62,401 nucleotides of DNA from UBA11373 sp035291545 (GCA_035291545.1 DATDRW010000087.1:1-62401), one strand, 5' to 3'; shown: positions 31,506-40,105, numbered from the stretch's first letter. Numbers and translations are program-made. Notes: generated by a model from the letters alone, not told the origin.

Positions 31506-33647
31506 TCATCGCGGTGCCGCCCGGACCGTCTGTCCCGGCGGCGGCGTCTCCGCCCGTTCTGCCCGCGACTGCTGATCGTAGAGGCGGCCCTCGTGCCCCC
31601 ACCAGGTGTCGCCTCCCGTGAGGACGATGCTCCGGCGCAGGGCGGAGCGCACCCCGTCGATCATTGCCCGGGTGAGCGCCTCCGGCCGGGCGACCACCCG
31701 GCTTCGCGAATACGCCGCTTCCACGGTCGCGTCGCCGATGCCGATGCCGAGCACCGTCGTGCCCGACCCCTCGACGGCGTCGACGGATGCGGTGAGGGTC
31801 TCGATGGATCCGCGGGTCATGCCGTCGGCGAGGACGACGAGCATCCGTACCTGAGTGCGTCGGGCGGCGAGCCTTTCGGCCGCGTGGCTCACGTTGAGCT
31901 CGTCGACGTTGGCCGCCTTCTCGAACATCGACACCGGCGGCGCCTGATCGGATTCCTTGCGGGCCACGGTTGCCGCCTCGGCCGGCTTGGCTGCGGTCCA
32001 AAAGAGCCCGGCCAATGTCGGCTCAGCCGCCTCCCAGCGCTGGTCGAAGGACTTGACCACGTAGTGATTCACCGTCCTGGTGAGGCGGTCGGCGGCGCCG
32101 CCTTGCGACCTGCGCAGTGCTCCCCGGGTGGCGTTGAGCCTGTTGACGTACGAGCGCTCCGTGTCCTCCGGCCGCGCCGCAAAAGCCCGGTTGAACAGCG
32201 CCACCTCGAACTCGACCTGCAACTCGTCGCAGAGGCGGGCCAGGGTCACCGCCCCCAGGGTCGCCGCCGCCATCGCCCACGGCGCCTTGATCCCGCTGGG
32301 AAGAGGGCGCGGTTGGAGCATGCTCGCAGATCCGTCGACGAGCAGACTCACTGCGTAGGCGCGCCGGATGGGGAGCGCCCGCCGCTCGAACATGCGCTGG
32401 TACAGACCGGCGCCGAGAAAGAGCGCGGCATACGGCGAGAGATCGCCGGCGTCGTACCCGCTGCGCAGACCCCTCCGCTGGTTGGCGATGAAGAGCGGGT
32501 GCAACTCGCCCGAGATGTGGCGCTGGGCCACCTCCCAGCGGCGCGCAGCTTCGCTGAGAGCCTCCCGTCCCGGTTCTGCAAACCGGCCGAAGCGGTCGGG
32601 GATCCTGGACACGATCAGCTTGCCGGACTGCCCAGTCGGGAGGTACACGTCGGGGGCTTCCGACACGCGAAGGATCTGGTCGGTGGCGGGATCACCTGCC
32701 TCGTCGCTCTCGCCTTTGCGGCCCTGGGTCGACGTCATTTGGACCATGCTGTGCCGGGTGGCGTCGTACGACTCGGCATCCCGCAGGATGGGCGAGATCA
32801 TCCTCACGGCGTCGACGCCGTTGTCGATCTCGTCGCGGTTCGATTCCCCGCGCTCGGCCCGCTCCAACCGTGTCTCACGGGGCGACGCCTCGGTGAGGAG
32901 CCCGTGTTCCCGGGCGACGGCGAGCAACTCGAGTGCGACGGTCGCCGCTTCCCAGGGCCCCGGCGCCCTCCTGGCCTCGGCGATCAACGCCCGTGCCTCT
33001 TCGAGGGCCGTGGCCACGGCCGGTTCCGCACCTCGCTGCACGGTGTCGACCTCCTGGTACCCGCCGACGCCGAGAAAGCACGCCAGGGCGAATTGGCCCA
33101 TCGGCCGCGCCCGTTCCATCGCGGCCGGAATCGCGGCCCGGTAGATGTCGCCGAGCACAGAGCGCGCCCCGGGGTAGACGTCGAGGTTCTGTGACTCCTG
33201 GCGGGCATCTTCGACGGCGAGAAACATCGCCTCGGCCGCCGGGCCGCCGGCCCGGTCGATGGCGTCGAGCAGCGGTACCGGATCCTCGGGGAGCGTTTCG
33301 TTACGGTCCAAGAACCACTCGGGGGGCAGGGGGCGCCGCTCGTCGAAGTCGGTGGCGACGAGGTGGACCGCCTCGTGGAGAGCCGCCGCCAGCGCCACCT
33401 CCGCCGGGGTGACCGGCGCCCGGCGGGCGTAGGCGGCCTGGAACACCCCCGGATCCATGACGATCTCGCCCGGCGACGCCGAGGTGCGCGAGCCGAGCCT
33501 CACCCGGAGGTCGTCGTTACCGGCGAGCGATCTGGCGAATCGGGTGACGGCCGGGGCCACCCGCTGGTAGCGGGCCACGACCGCCTCGACGGCGCGTTCT
33601 TCCGCCGGGAGGATCTCGGTGAGCAACGGTTCTTCACGGCGACGCAC
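31506..33647 (-). CDS. VWA-domain protein with HExxH metallopeptidase-like N-terminus (CobT/NorD-like partner)
   Basis: 713 residues. Near the N-terminus is a zinc-protease-like motif ALHEAVHLVATD (H91-E-A-V-H95) followed about 50 residues later by VEDARQES, an acidic motif also found in CobT/NorD-like proteins. The C-terminal VWA domain has a complete MIDAS start VDGSASM (D438, S440, S442) and a later VLADGMTRGS. The middle is charged and probably helical. It is the expected adaptor for the AAA ATPase encoded downstream. GTG 33647 is the last in-frame start before the divergent livK promoter region; the longer frame is a shadow. No ribosome site or TANNNT box is clear. Confidence 0.8.
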   Translation of the reverse strand: MRRREEPLLTEILPAEERAVEAVVARYQRVAPAVTRFARSLAGNDDLRVRLGSRTSASPGEIVMDPGVFQAAYARRAPVTPAEVALAAALHEAVHLVATDFDERRPLPPEWFLDRNETLPEDPVPLLDAIDRAGGPAAEAMFLAVEDARQESQNLDVYPGARSVLGDIYRAAIPAAMERARPMGQFALACFLGVGGYQEVDTVQRGAEPAVATALEEARALIAEARRAPGPWEAATVALELLAVAREHGLLTEASPRETRLERAERGESNRDEIDNGVDAVRMISPILRDAESYDATRHSMVQMTSTQGRKGESDEAGDPATDQILRVSEAPDVYLPTGQSGKLIVSRIPDRFGRFAEPGREALSEAARRWEVAQRHISGELHPLFIANQRRGLRSGYDAGDLSPYAALFLGAGLYQRMFERRALPIRRAYAVSLLVDGSASMLQPRPLPSGIKAPWAMAAATLGAVTLARLCDELQVEFEVALFNRAFAARPEDTERSYVNRLNATRGALRRSQGGAADRLTRTVNHYVVKSFDQRWEAAEPTLAGLFWTAAKPAEAATVARKESDQAPPVSMFEKAANVDELNVSHAAERLAARRTQVRMLVVLADGMTRGSIETLTASVDAVEGSGTTVLGIGIGDATVEAAYSRSRVVARPEALTRAMIDGVRSALRRSIVLTGGDTWWGHEGRLYDQQSRAERAETPPPGQTVRAAPR

Positions 33648-33718
33648 AGCCGGCCATTGTCCCACGGCACGGCCGTGCCCGCCCCTGGGTGGCCCCAACA
33701 CCCGGGCACCCGCATGGC

Positions 33719-33724
33719 TACACT
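33719..33724 (+). promoter_or_regulatory. TANNNT -10 box (TACACT) for livK
   Basis: Lies 59 bases before the livK ATG. It predicts a transcript with a leader of about 50 bases carrying the hairpin at 33733-33758 and a GGAGG ribosome site. Confidence 0.4.
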
Positions 33725-33732
33725 CGCTGGTT

Positions 33733-33758
33733 CCGGGCCGGGGCTCGCCCCGGTCCGG
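33733..33758 (+). promoter_or_regulatory. Leader hairpin upstream of livK
   Basis: Arms CCGGGCCGGGG and CCCCGGTCCGG pair over 11 positions (one G-U) around a four-base loop CTCG. It ends 25 bases before the livK ATG, in the predicted 5' leader. It may stabilise the mRNA or regulate it; no known riboswitch is recognised. Confidence 0.5.
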
Positions 33759-33783
33759 TTCCACAATGGAGGGAAACAAACCA

Positions 33784-35139
33784 ATGAGTCGGAGAATCAA
33801 CATCTTCCGGCCGCTGGGTGTGCTGCTGATCGTGCTGGCCCTCGTTGCCGTCGCCTGTGGCGACGACGACGCCGTGACCACGACGACCGGCGGCGGTGAC
33901 ACGTTCACCCCCGGTGCGCTTGGATATATCGAGGTTGCCCCGGGCGCCCCGCTCGAGATCCGTGCTCTGCAGTCGATCTCGGGCGATACGTCGTTCCTGG
34001 GTACCGACCAGGTCCGCGGCGTCGAACTCGCCATCGCCGACTACGGCGATGTTGCGGGGCACTCCGTGAGCCTGGGCACCGTCGAAGACGACCTGTGCTC
34101 GGCCGAGGGTGGCCAGGCGGGCGCGCAGAACATTCTGGCGCAGCTGGCTCCGATCGCGGGCACGGACAACGGCTTCACCGGCCCGCTCGGCGTGATCGGC
34201 ACCACCTGCTCGGGCGCGGCCCGTGCGGCGTTGCCGTTGCTCTCGGCGGCCGGATCGGTCCTCATCTCGGGTTCGAACACGGGGCCGTCGATGACGCAGA
34301 GCCCGTTCGGCACCGCCGGTGAGAACTACGCCCCCGGTTACTACCGGACCGCGCACAACGACCTGTTCCAGGGTGGTGCGGTGGCCCGGTTCGCCTACAA
34401 CGTCCTTGGTGTCCGCACGGTGGGCGCCATCCATGACGGCGATCCGTACACCGACGGGCTGGCTACGGCGTTCGCCGACGCCTTCACCGAGCTCGGTGGC
34501 ACGGTCTCGGTGTACACCGCGACGATCGCCGATCCCGGCGACACCGACAAGACCGCGGTCCTCACCGAGGTCGCTGCCGGTGCTCCCGAACTCGTCTTCT
34601 TCCCGATCTTCCAGCCCGCGGGTGACTTCATCATCCAGCAGGCGGGCGGGATCGCCGGGCTCGAAGACGTGATCTGGGTCGGTGCCGACGGCATCCTCGT
34701 GGATGACTTCCTGGCGATCCCCGAGACCGAGGGTATGTACTTCTCGGGTCCGGACCTTCGCTTCGGGACCAACACCTCGCTGACGGGTAAGTCGTACAAC
34801 GACTTCCTGGCCGACTACGAGGCCGCCTACGGCCTGACGCCGCCCGCAGCGTTCCATGCCCACACCTACGACGCCACGGTGCTGCTCTTGAGCACGATCG
34901 AGGCGATCGCATTCGAGGAGGCCGACGGCACCCTGAAGATCGACCGGCAGGCGTTGCGCGATGCGCTGACCGCCACGTCCGGGTTTGCAGGAGTGACCGG
35001 CACGCTGTCGTGCGACGCGTTTGGTGACTGTGCCTCGCAGACGATCTCGATCATCCACCATGAGGACCCGAGCGACATCGCGGCGAGCAAGGCCAACGTC
35101 GTCTACAGCGAAGCCGCTGGGGTGGCAGCCGCAGGCTGA
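33784..35139 (+). CDS. livK: Branched-chain amino acid-type ABC transporter, substrate-binding lipoprotein
   Basis: 451 residues. The signal peptide (RPLGVLLIVLALVAVACGDD) ends in the lipobox AVAC, followed by an acidic and Thr-rich linker. The mature protein has the periplasmic-binding type I (Leu/Ile/Val) fold: IRALQSISGDTSFLGTDQ, VRGVELAIADYG, LPLLSAAGSVLISGSNT and VGAIHDGDPYTDGLA. Four Cys residues could form disulfides. It is followed by two permeases and two ATPases. Ligand could be amino acids, amides, urea or aromatic acids. A purine-rich site (GGAGGG) lies 10 bases before the ATG. Confidence 0.88.
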   Translation: MSRRINIFRPLGVLLIVLALVAVACGDDDAVTTTTGGGDTFTPGALGYIEVAPGAPLEIRALQSISGDTSFLGTDQVRGVELAIADYGDVAGHSVSLGTVEDDLCSAEGGQAGAQNILAQLAPIAGTDNGFTGPLGVIGTTCSGAARAALPLLSAAGSVLISGSNTGPSMTQSPFGTAGENYAPGYYRTAHNDLFQGGAVARFAYNVLGVRTVGAIHDGDPYTDGLATAFADAFTELGGTVSVYTATIADPGDTDKTAVLTEVAAGAPELVFFPIFQPAGDFIIQQAGGIAGLEDVIWVGADGILVDDFLAIPETEGMYFSGPDLRFGTNTSLTGKSYNDFLADYEAAYGLTPPAAFHAHTYDATVLLLSTIEAIAFEEADGTLKIDRQALRDALTATSGFAGVTGTLSCDAFGDCASQTISIIHHEDPSDIAASKANVVYSEAAGVAAAG

Positions 35140-35162
35140 GCCCATCGGATTCGATTCGGTGA

Positions 35163-35194
35163 GGGGAGGCCCGGCCATGGGGGCGGGCCTCCCC
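35163..35194 (+). terminator. Strong hairpin between livK and livH (likely partial terminator/mRNA stabiliser)
   Basis: A perfect 11-bp stem, GGGGAGGCCCG with CGGGCCTCCCC, encloses a 10-base loop. It is followed by TTCCC, not a long U run. In transporter operons such hairpins raise the level of the binding protein relative to membrane components by stopping some transcripts or blocking 3' decay. Confidence 0.65.
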
Positions 35195-35216
35195 TTCCCA
35201 TAACCCGGAAGACACC

Positions 35217-36503
35217 ATGACGACGTCGAACACCGCCCTGCGGCGCATCCTCGCCCTCGACGCACCGACCCTCGCGGTCGACTTTTTCCTGTTCGCCCTC
35301 AAGATGTTCCTGCTGTTCGTCGCCGTCTGGGCGGTGGCGGGCACCATCGCGCTCCAGGTGGCCGGAGAGGGTCTTCCCGCCGACGCCTGGAGAGACGTCG
35401 TGGTCGGCGGCCTCGCCCAGGGATTCATGTACGGGCTCATCGCCCTCGGCTACTCGATGGTCTACGGCGTGCTCGGCTTCATCAACTTCGCCCACGGCGA
35501 GGTGTTCATGGCCGGGGGGATGACCGGCTACCTCGTCGCCGACGCCCTCTTCGACGCCGGGATGTGGGAATCGGCCTTCCTGCTCGCCTTCGGCATCGTG
35601 CTGCTCACCGCGGTGGTGTCGTCGAGCGTGATGGCGGTGCTGATCGAGCGCATCGCCTATCGCCCGCTCCGCGGCGCCCCCCGCCTGATCCCGCTGATCA
35701 CCTCGATCGGGATGTCGTTCTTCATCCAGTACGCGGTGCGCGGTCTCGTCGGCGAGTCGTTCCAGACGTTTCCGCAGCTTCCGGTCGGGCTCCAGGAGCG
35801 CGTCTCGATTCTCGGGGTGGAGATCGAAGGCATCAAGTTGTTCGTGATCTGCACCGCGATCGTGTCCATGATCGGGCTCTGGGCGTTCGTCAACCGGTCG
35901 AAGACGGGTCGAGCCATCAGGGCGGTTTCCGAGGACAAGGAGATCGCCGGGCTGATGGGGATCGACGTCAACCGGGTCATCGTCACCACCTTCGCCGTCG
36001 GCGGCGCCATGGCCGGTGTCGCCGGGTTGCTGTGGGCGATGCTGTTCCGCAAGGTCTATTTCTTGACGGGGTTCCTCCCCGGGATCAAGGCCTTTACCGC
36101 CGCGGTCCTCGGCGGCATCGGCAACCTCGTCGGGGCCATGCTCGGCGGGGTCACCCTCGGTCTGCTCGAGGCCTCGGGACCGACGCTGATCGGCGGCCTC
36201 CGGTGGCAGATCCCCGCCTGGGCGGGGGTGGCGGTTTCCATCATCGCCGTGGGCGGGGTGGTGTTGGGGCTGCGGATCGTGCGCCGCGCCGAGCCGGGTC
36301 GTCTCGGCGCCGGACTCGGCTACGTGTTGTTCGGTGCGGTCGGGTTGGTCCTCGGGCTGCTGGTGCTTCCCGGGTCGACGGTCACCATCCCCGGTGCCGC
36401 GCAACTCAAGGACATGATCGCCTTCATCGTGCTGATCGGGGTGCTGATGATCCGGCCCATCGGTCTGCTCGGGGAGCGGCTGGCGGTGGAGGAGCGGGTG
36501 TGA
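35217..36503 (+). CDS. livH: Branched-chain amino acid-type ABC permease LivH
   Basis: 428 residues, well above the usual about 300. The core is clear: GLAQGFMYGLIALGYSMVYG then LGFINFAHGEVFMAGG, the LivH hallmark. Extra material consists of an N-terminal membrane segment (residues about 20-45) and an insertion of two helices near the C-terminus (about 335-395) before the last helix, IAFIVLIGVLMIRPIGLLG. It overlaps livM by four bases (GTGA). It forms the transmembrane pore with LivM. Confidence 0.88.
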   Translation: MTTSNTALRRILALDAPTLAVDFFLFALKMFLLFVAVWAVAGTIALQVAGEGLPADAWRDVVVGGLAQGFMYGLIALGYSMVYGVLGFINFAHGEVFMAGGMTGYLVADALFDAGMWESAFLLAFGIVLLTAVVSSSVMAVLIERIAYRPLRGAPRLIPLITSIGMSFFIQYAVRGLVGESFQTFPQLPVGLQERVSILGVEIEGIKLFVICTAIVSMIGLWAFVNRSKTGRAIRAVSEDKEIAGLMGIDVNRVIVTTFAVGGAMAGVAGLLWAMLFRKVYFLTGFLPGIKAFTAAVLGGIGNLVGAMLGGVTLGLLEASGPTLIGGLRWQIPAWAGVAVSIIAVGGVVLGLRIVRRAEPGRLGAGLGYVLFGAVGLVLGLLVLPGSTVTIPGAAQLKDMIAFIVLIGVLMIRPIGLLGERLAVEERV

Positions 36504-38440
36504 CCGAGCGCAGCACGATCCTGCGGCAGAACGTGCTGTTCTGGGGTGGCGTCGGCGGGCTCGCCGCGGTGTTCATATCCGCCATCGGCATGGTGGAGGT
36601 GTTCGACGGCCGCAAGGTGATCGACCCCTGGCTCAGCCTCGGCTACCTGCTGCTGCTGTGCATCCCGGCGGCAGTCGGCTTCCGGGTGTCGCGTCGGGTG
36701 GTGCTCGAGGGAGTGGCAGGCCCCGTCCCCGGCAAGCACGACATCGTGGCCGGGGCGGCGACCGGCGCCGTGACCGGCCTCGTGATGGCGGGATTCATCC
36801 TCCTCACCGACGCCTTCGATTTACGCGGCGTCTTGGTCAACGTGACCCCTGCTCTCCTCGATCTCCTCACCTTCGGGCAGGGGTCCGCCACCGGGGTGCT
36901 CATCATCGTCGGCCTGGGATCGGTGCTCGGCGCCTTCGGCGGGGCGATGCATCTGGTGCCGGCTCGCACCCGGTCGCTGGCACTGCGCGCCTTCCTGTGG
37001 GTGCTGCTCGTCGGGTTCGTCGAGCTACTGCTGGGGAACATGTTGCGGGAGGTGAGACTGGCGGCGGTCGATGACTACCTGTTCAACACGAGCCGTAGGG
37101 TGCCCTGGTACTCGGCGCTCACCGTCGCCGCCCTCGTCGTCGTCCCGAGTGTCCTCTTCCGGGGACGGTCACAGAAGCTGCGTGCCCGGTTCGTCGCGCT
37201 CTCGGCGCCGCGTCGTCGCCGCATCGGATTCCTGCTTGCGGCGGTCTTCGTCATCTTCGGGATGGTGGTCCCGGCGAACTTTGGGCCTCTCCTCAACGAG
37301 ATCATGACCACCGTCGGGCTGTTCATGCTGATGGGGCTCGGTCTGAACATCGTGGTCGGGTACGCCGGTCTGCTCGACCTGGGATACGTCGCCTTTTTTG
37401 CGGTCGGGGCGTATTCGACGGCAATCCTCGTGTCGGCATCGTCGCCGACCTTCACCCCCGAGCTCGCCTTTTTCTCCGCGGTTCCCTTCGTCATCCTGAT
37501 CGCGGCCTTGGCCGGCCTCGTAGTCGGCACCCCGGTGATCCGGATGCGCGGGGACTATCTGGCCATCGTGACCCTGGCATTCGGCGAGATCGCCCGGCTG
37601 GTTTTCCAGGCCGACTGGCTGAAGGGCGCCTTCGGGGGAGCGCAGGGCATCAAGGTCGATCCCGCCCGGATCCGGACGATGTTCGGGTACGTGCTGGTAG
37701 GCATCGGTCTGGTGGCGCTCATCGTCGGCGGGCTCCGGTGGTGGGCGGCACGATCGCTGGCACGGGAGCGGGGAGAACACGATTCCCGCGCCACCTCGGG
37801 CGCGGTCGTCGCGGTGCTCGGCATCGTCGCCATCGCAGTCGGTGTGGCGTTTCCCGACTTCGCCACCTGGACGGCACGCGGTATCGACACCGAGCAGATC
37901 TTCCGATTCGCCCTGGTCTTCGTCGTGATCGCCGCTTTCGTTTCGTGGCGCCTCGAGGATTCCCGGGTGGGTCGGGCGTGGATGGCGATGCGCGAGGACG
38001 AGCACGTCGCCGAGGCGATGGGCATCAACGTCGTCACCGCCAAGCTGGCGGCGTTCGTGACCGGCGCCGTGCTGGCGGCATTCGGCGGAGCCCTGTTCGC
38101 CATCAAGATCGGCACGATCTTTCCCGCGTCGTTCAAGATCGTGCAGTCGATCATCATCCTCGTGATCGTGATCGTCGGAGGCATGGGCAGCCTGCGCGGC
38201 GTCGCCCTGGGCGCCGTCGTCCTGATCGGGGTGCTCGGCGGGCCCAGCCAGCCCGGGATGTTGCGTGAGTTCGAGGAGTTCAAGCTGCTCATCTACGGGG
38301 TGCTGCTGGTCGTGATGATGCTGAAGCGCCCCGAGGGTCTCCTCCCCAGCGCCCGGCGCACGCGGGAACTCCACCAGGAGGAGTTCCTCCAGGATGCCTG
38401 GATCAAGGCCAAGGCCGACGAGATCGAGGAGCACGCCTGA
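36500..38440 (+). CDS. livM: Branched-chain amino acid-type ABC permease LivM with N-terminal membrane extension
   Basis: 646 residues, nearly twice the usual LivM. The first about 240 residues add about six membrane segments that I cannot assign to a family. The canonical LivM core begins near residue 240 and shows GLGLNIVVGYAGLLDLGYVA and RMRGDYLAIVTLAFGEI. A further insertion of about 80 residues with two helices precedes SRVGRAWMAMREDEHVAEAM, the loop that contacts the ATPases. GTG 36500 overlaps the livH stop, which supports the long form as the real start. Confidence 0.87.
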   Translation: MTERSTILRQNVLFWGGVGGLAAVFISAIGMVEVFDGRKVIDPWLSLGYLLLLCIPAAVGFRVSRRVVLEGVAGPVPGKHDIVAGAATGAVTGLVMAGFILLTDAFDLRGVLVNVTPALLDLLTFGQGSATGVLIIVGLGSVLGAFGGAMHLVPARTRSLALRAFLWVLLVGFVELLLGNMLREVRLAAVDDYLFNTSRRVPWYSALTVAALVVVPSVLFRGRSQKLRARFVALSAPRRRRIGFLLAAVFVIFGMVVPANFGPLLNEIMTTVGLFMLMGLGLNIVVGYAGLLDLGYVAFFAVGAYSTAILVSASSPTFTPELAFFSAVPFVILIAALAGLVVGTPVIRMRGDYLAIVTLAFGEIARLVFQADWLKGAFGGAQGIKVDPARIRTMFGYVLVGIGLVALIVGGLRWWAARSLARERGEHDSRATSGAVVAVLGIVAIAVGVAFPDFATWTARGIDTEQIFRFALVFVVIAAFVSWRLEDSRVGRAWMAMREDEHVAEAMGINVVTAKLAAFVTGAVLAAFGGALFAIKIGTIFPASFKIVQSIIILVIVIVGGMGSLRGVALGAVVLIGVLGGPSQPGMLREFEEFKLLIYGVLLVVMMLKRPEGLLPSARRTRELHQEEFLQDAWIKAKADEIEEHA

Positions 38441-39231
38441 TGGCGTCACTGCTGGAGATCCGCGGGCTCACCAAGCAGTTCGGTGGTCTGCGCGCCCTGG
38501 GAGGGGTGGACTTCCGGGTCGAGCCGGGCGAGATCGTGAGCGTGATCGGCCCCAATGGTGCCGGCAAGACGACGTTCTTCAACACCATCAGCGGCCTCTA
38601 CCCCCCGGATTCGGGGGAGATCCTGTTCGAGGGGTCCGACGTGGCAGGCCTCAATCCCGACCAGATCACCCGCCGCGGTATCGCCCGCACGTTCCAGAAC
38701 GTCCGGCTGTTCCCCAACATGACGGTGCTGGAGAATGTGATGGTGGCCCAGCACTGCCGGACCACGAAAGGGATGTGGCCGGCCCTGTTCCAGACTCCCG
38801 GTTTCCGGCGGGAAGAGGCGGAGATCCGCGAGCGCGCCAGGGAGGTGCTCGGGTTCTTCGGAACCCGGCTCGTCGGGTACCGCTTCGACCAGCCGGCATT
38901 CGCACTCTCCTACGCCAACCGGCGCCGCCTCGAGATCGCCCGGGCGATAGCGACCCAGCCCAAGCTGCTCCTGCTCGACGAACCCACCGCAGGCATGAAC
39001 CCGCGCGAGACCCTCGAACAGACCGAGCTCATCGGCAAGCTGCGCTCGGAAAAGGGATTCACCGTCGTCGTCATCGAGCACGACATGAAGGTGGTGCGCA
39101 ACGTCTCCGATCGGGTGGTGGTGCTCGACCACGGCGTGAGGATCGCCGAGGGCTCCTACGAGGAGGTCTCCTCGAACGAGGACGTCATCGAGGCCTACCT
39201 CGGCCGCCCCGCCACCAAGGAGGGCGCGTGA
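38440..39231 (+). CDS. livG: Branched-chain amino acid-type ABC ATPase LivG
   Basis: 263 residues. Walker A GPNGAGKTT, Q-loop ARTFQNVRLF, Walker B LLLLDEPTAGMNP and the switch His in VIEHDMKVV are intact. The signature, usually LSYGQQRRLEIARA in LivG, reads LSYANRRRLEIARA, so the Gly of the C-loop is Ala and the Gln is Asn. Start and stop overlap its neighbours by one base each (TGATG), giving tight coupling with livM and livF. Confidence 0.92.
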   Translation: MASLLEIRGLTKQFGGLRALGGVDFRVEPGEIVSVIGPNGAGKTTFFNTISGLYPPDSGEILFEGSDVAGLNPDQITRRGIARTFQNVRLFPNMTVLENVMVAQHCRTTKGMWPALFQTPGFRREEAEIRERAREVLGFFGTRLVGYRFDQPAFALSYANRRRLEIARAIATQPKLLLLDEPTAGMNPRETLEQTELIGKLRSEKGFTVVVIEHDMKVVRNVSDRVVVLDHGVRIAEGSYEEVSSNEDVIEAYLGRPATKEGA

Positions 39232-39956
39232 TGGCCGGAACCCCGGTTCTCCAGTTCCGCAACGTCGACACCCACTACGGACCGGTGCACGTCCTCAAGG
39301 ACGTCAACCTGGAGGTTCACGCCGGAGAGATCGTCTGCCTCCTCGGCGGCAATGCCTCCGGGAAGACGACGACGCTGAAGGCGGTCCTGGGAATGGTCAT
39401 CCCGTCTGCGGGTGACATCCTCCTCGACGGGGAGGTGGTGACCAACTGGTCGACGAGCGACCGGGTCCGCAAGGGCGTGTCGATGGTCCCGGAGAACCGC
39501 CGCCTGTTCAAGCGGATGACCGTGAAGGAAAACCTCGAGATCGGGGCGTTCCTGCGTGAAGACACCGAGAACCTCGAAGCCGATCTCGACCACATCTTCA
39601 CGTTGTTTCCCCGCGTCAAGGAGCGGATCAACCAGAAGGCGGGAACCCTCTCCGGTGGCGAGCAACAGATGGTGGCGGTCGGCCGGGCTCTGATGGCCCG
39701 CCCCAAGGTGCTGCTCATGGACGAGCCTTCGATGGGACTCGCCCCGGTGCTGGTGGCGCAGAACTTCGAGATCATCCAGCAGATCAACGAGGCGGGCACG
39801 ACGGTGTTCGTGGTCGAGCAGAACGCCAACATGGCGCTGTCGATCGCCGACCGCGGCTATGTGCTGCAGACCGGACAGATCGTGCTCGCCGACACCGCGC
39901 AGGGCCTGCTCGCCAATCCCGAGATGCGGACCGCGTACCTCGGCGAGGTGGAGTAG
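39231..39956 (+). CDS. livF: Branched-chain amino acid-type ABC ATPase LivF
   Basis: 241 residues. Walker A GGNASGKTTTLK, Q-loop MVPENRRLFKRM, signature TLSGGEQQMVAVGRAL, Walker B VLLMDEPSMGLAP and switch region VFVVEQNANMAL (LivF usually has Gln-Asn here in place of His) are typical of LivF. An AAGGAGG ribosome site lies 5 bases before the ATG. It is the last gene of the five-gene transporter operon and is followed by heptamer repeat block D. Confidence 0.93.
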   Translation: MAGTPVLQFRNVDTHYGPVHVLKDVNLEVHAGEIVCLLGGNASGKTTTLKAVLGMVIPSAGDILLDGEVVTNWSTSDRVRKGVSMVPENRRLFKRMTVKENLEIGAFLREDTENLEADLDHIFTLFPRVKERINQKAGTLSGGEQQMVAVGRALMARPKVLLMDEPSMGLAPVLVAQNFEIIQQINEAGTTVFVVEQNANMALSIADRGYVLQTGQIVLADTAQGLLANPEMRTAYLGEVE

Positions 39957-39960
39957 GGAG

Positions 39961-39988
39961 GCTCCAGGCTCCAGGCACCAGGCACCAG
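39961..39988. repeat. Heptamer repeat block D1 (4 x GCNCCAG)
   Basis: Units GCTCCAG, GCTCCAG, GCACCAG, GCACCAG. The unit is the reverse complement of the D3 unit CTGGTGC at 40061-40102, so D1 and D3 are inverted arms around D2. Confidence 0.9.
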
Positions 39989-40013
39989 TGCGGATCCGCA
40001 GCTGGTGTGGGTC

Positions 40014-40055
40014 TCTGCCATCTGCCATCTGCCATCCGTCATCTGCCATCTGTCA
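40014..40055. repeat. Heptamer repeat block D2 (6 x TCTGCCA type)
   Basis: Units TCTGCCA (three), TCCGTCA, TCTGCCA, TCTGTCA in phase. It forms the centre between the inverted arms D1 and D3. Confidence 0.9.
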
Positions 40056-40060
40056 TCTCC

Positions 40061-40102
40061 CTGGTACCTGACGCCTGGTGCCTCGTCTCTGGTCTCCGGT
40101 AC
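40061..40102. repeat. Heptamer repeat block D3 (6 x CTGGTNC type)
   Basis: Units CTGGTAC, CTGACGC, CTGGTGC, CTCGTCT, CTGGTCT, CCGGTAC. It is inverted relative to D1. The last unit supplies the first three bases of the TACCAT promoter box of the M16 peptidase gene. Confidence 0.88.
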
Positions 40103-40105
40103 CAT
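40100..40105 (+). promoter_or_regulatory. TANNNT -10 box (TACCAT), leaderless type, partly inside repeat D3
   Basis: Ends 9 bases before the ATG of the M16 peptidase gene at 40115. Bases 40100-40102 belong to the last D3 heptamer. Confidence 0.45.

Noticed and set aside
30489..33647. Cobaltochelatase CobS-CobT assignment for the AAA/VWA pair
   Set aside because: Motif patterns are CobS/CobT-like, but there is no CobN or any cobalamin gene in the window and both Walker Mg-ligands are altered, so the name would be misleading.
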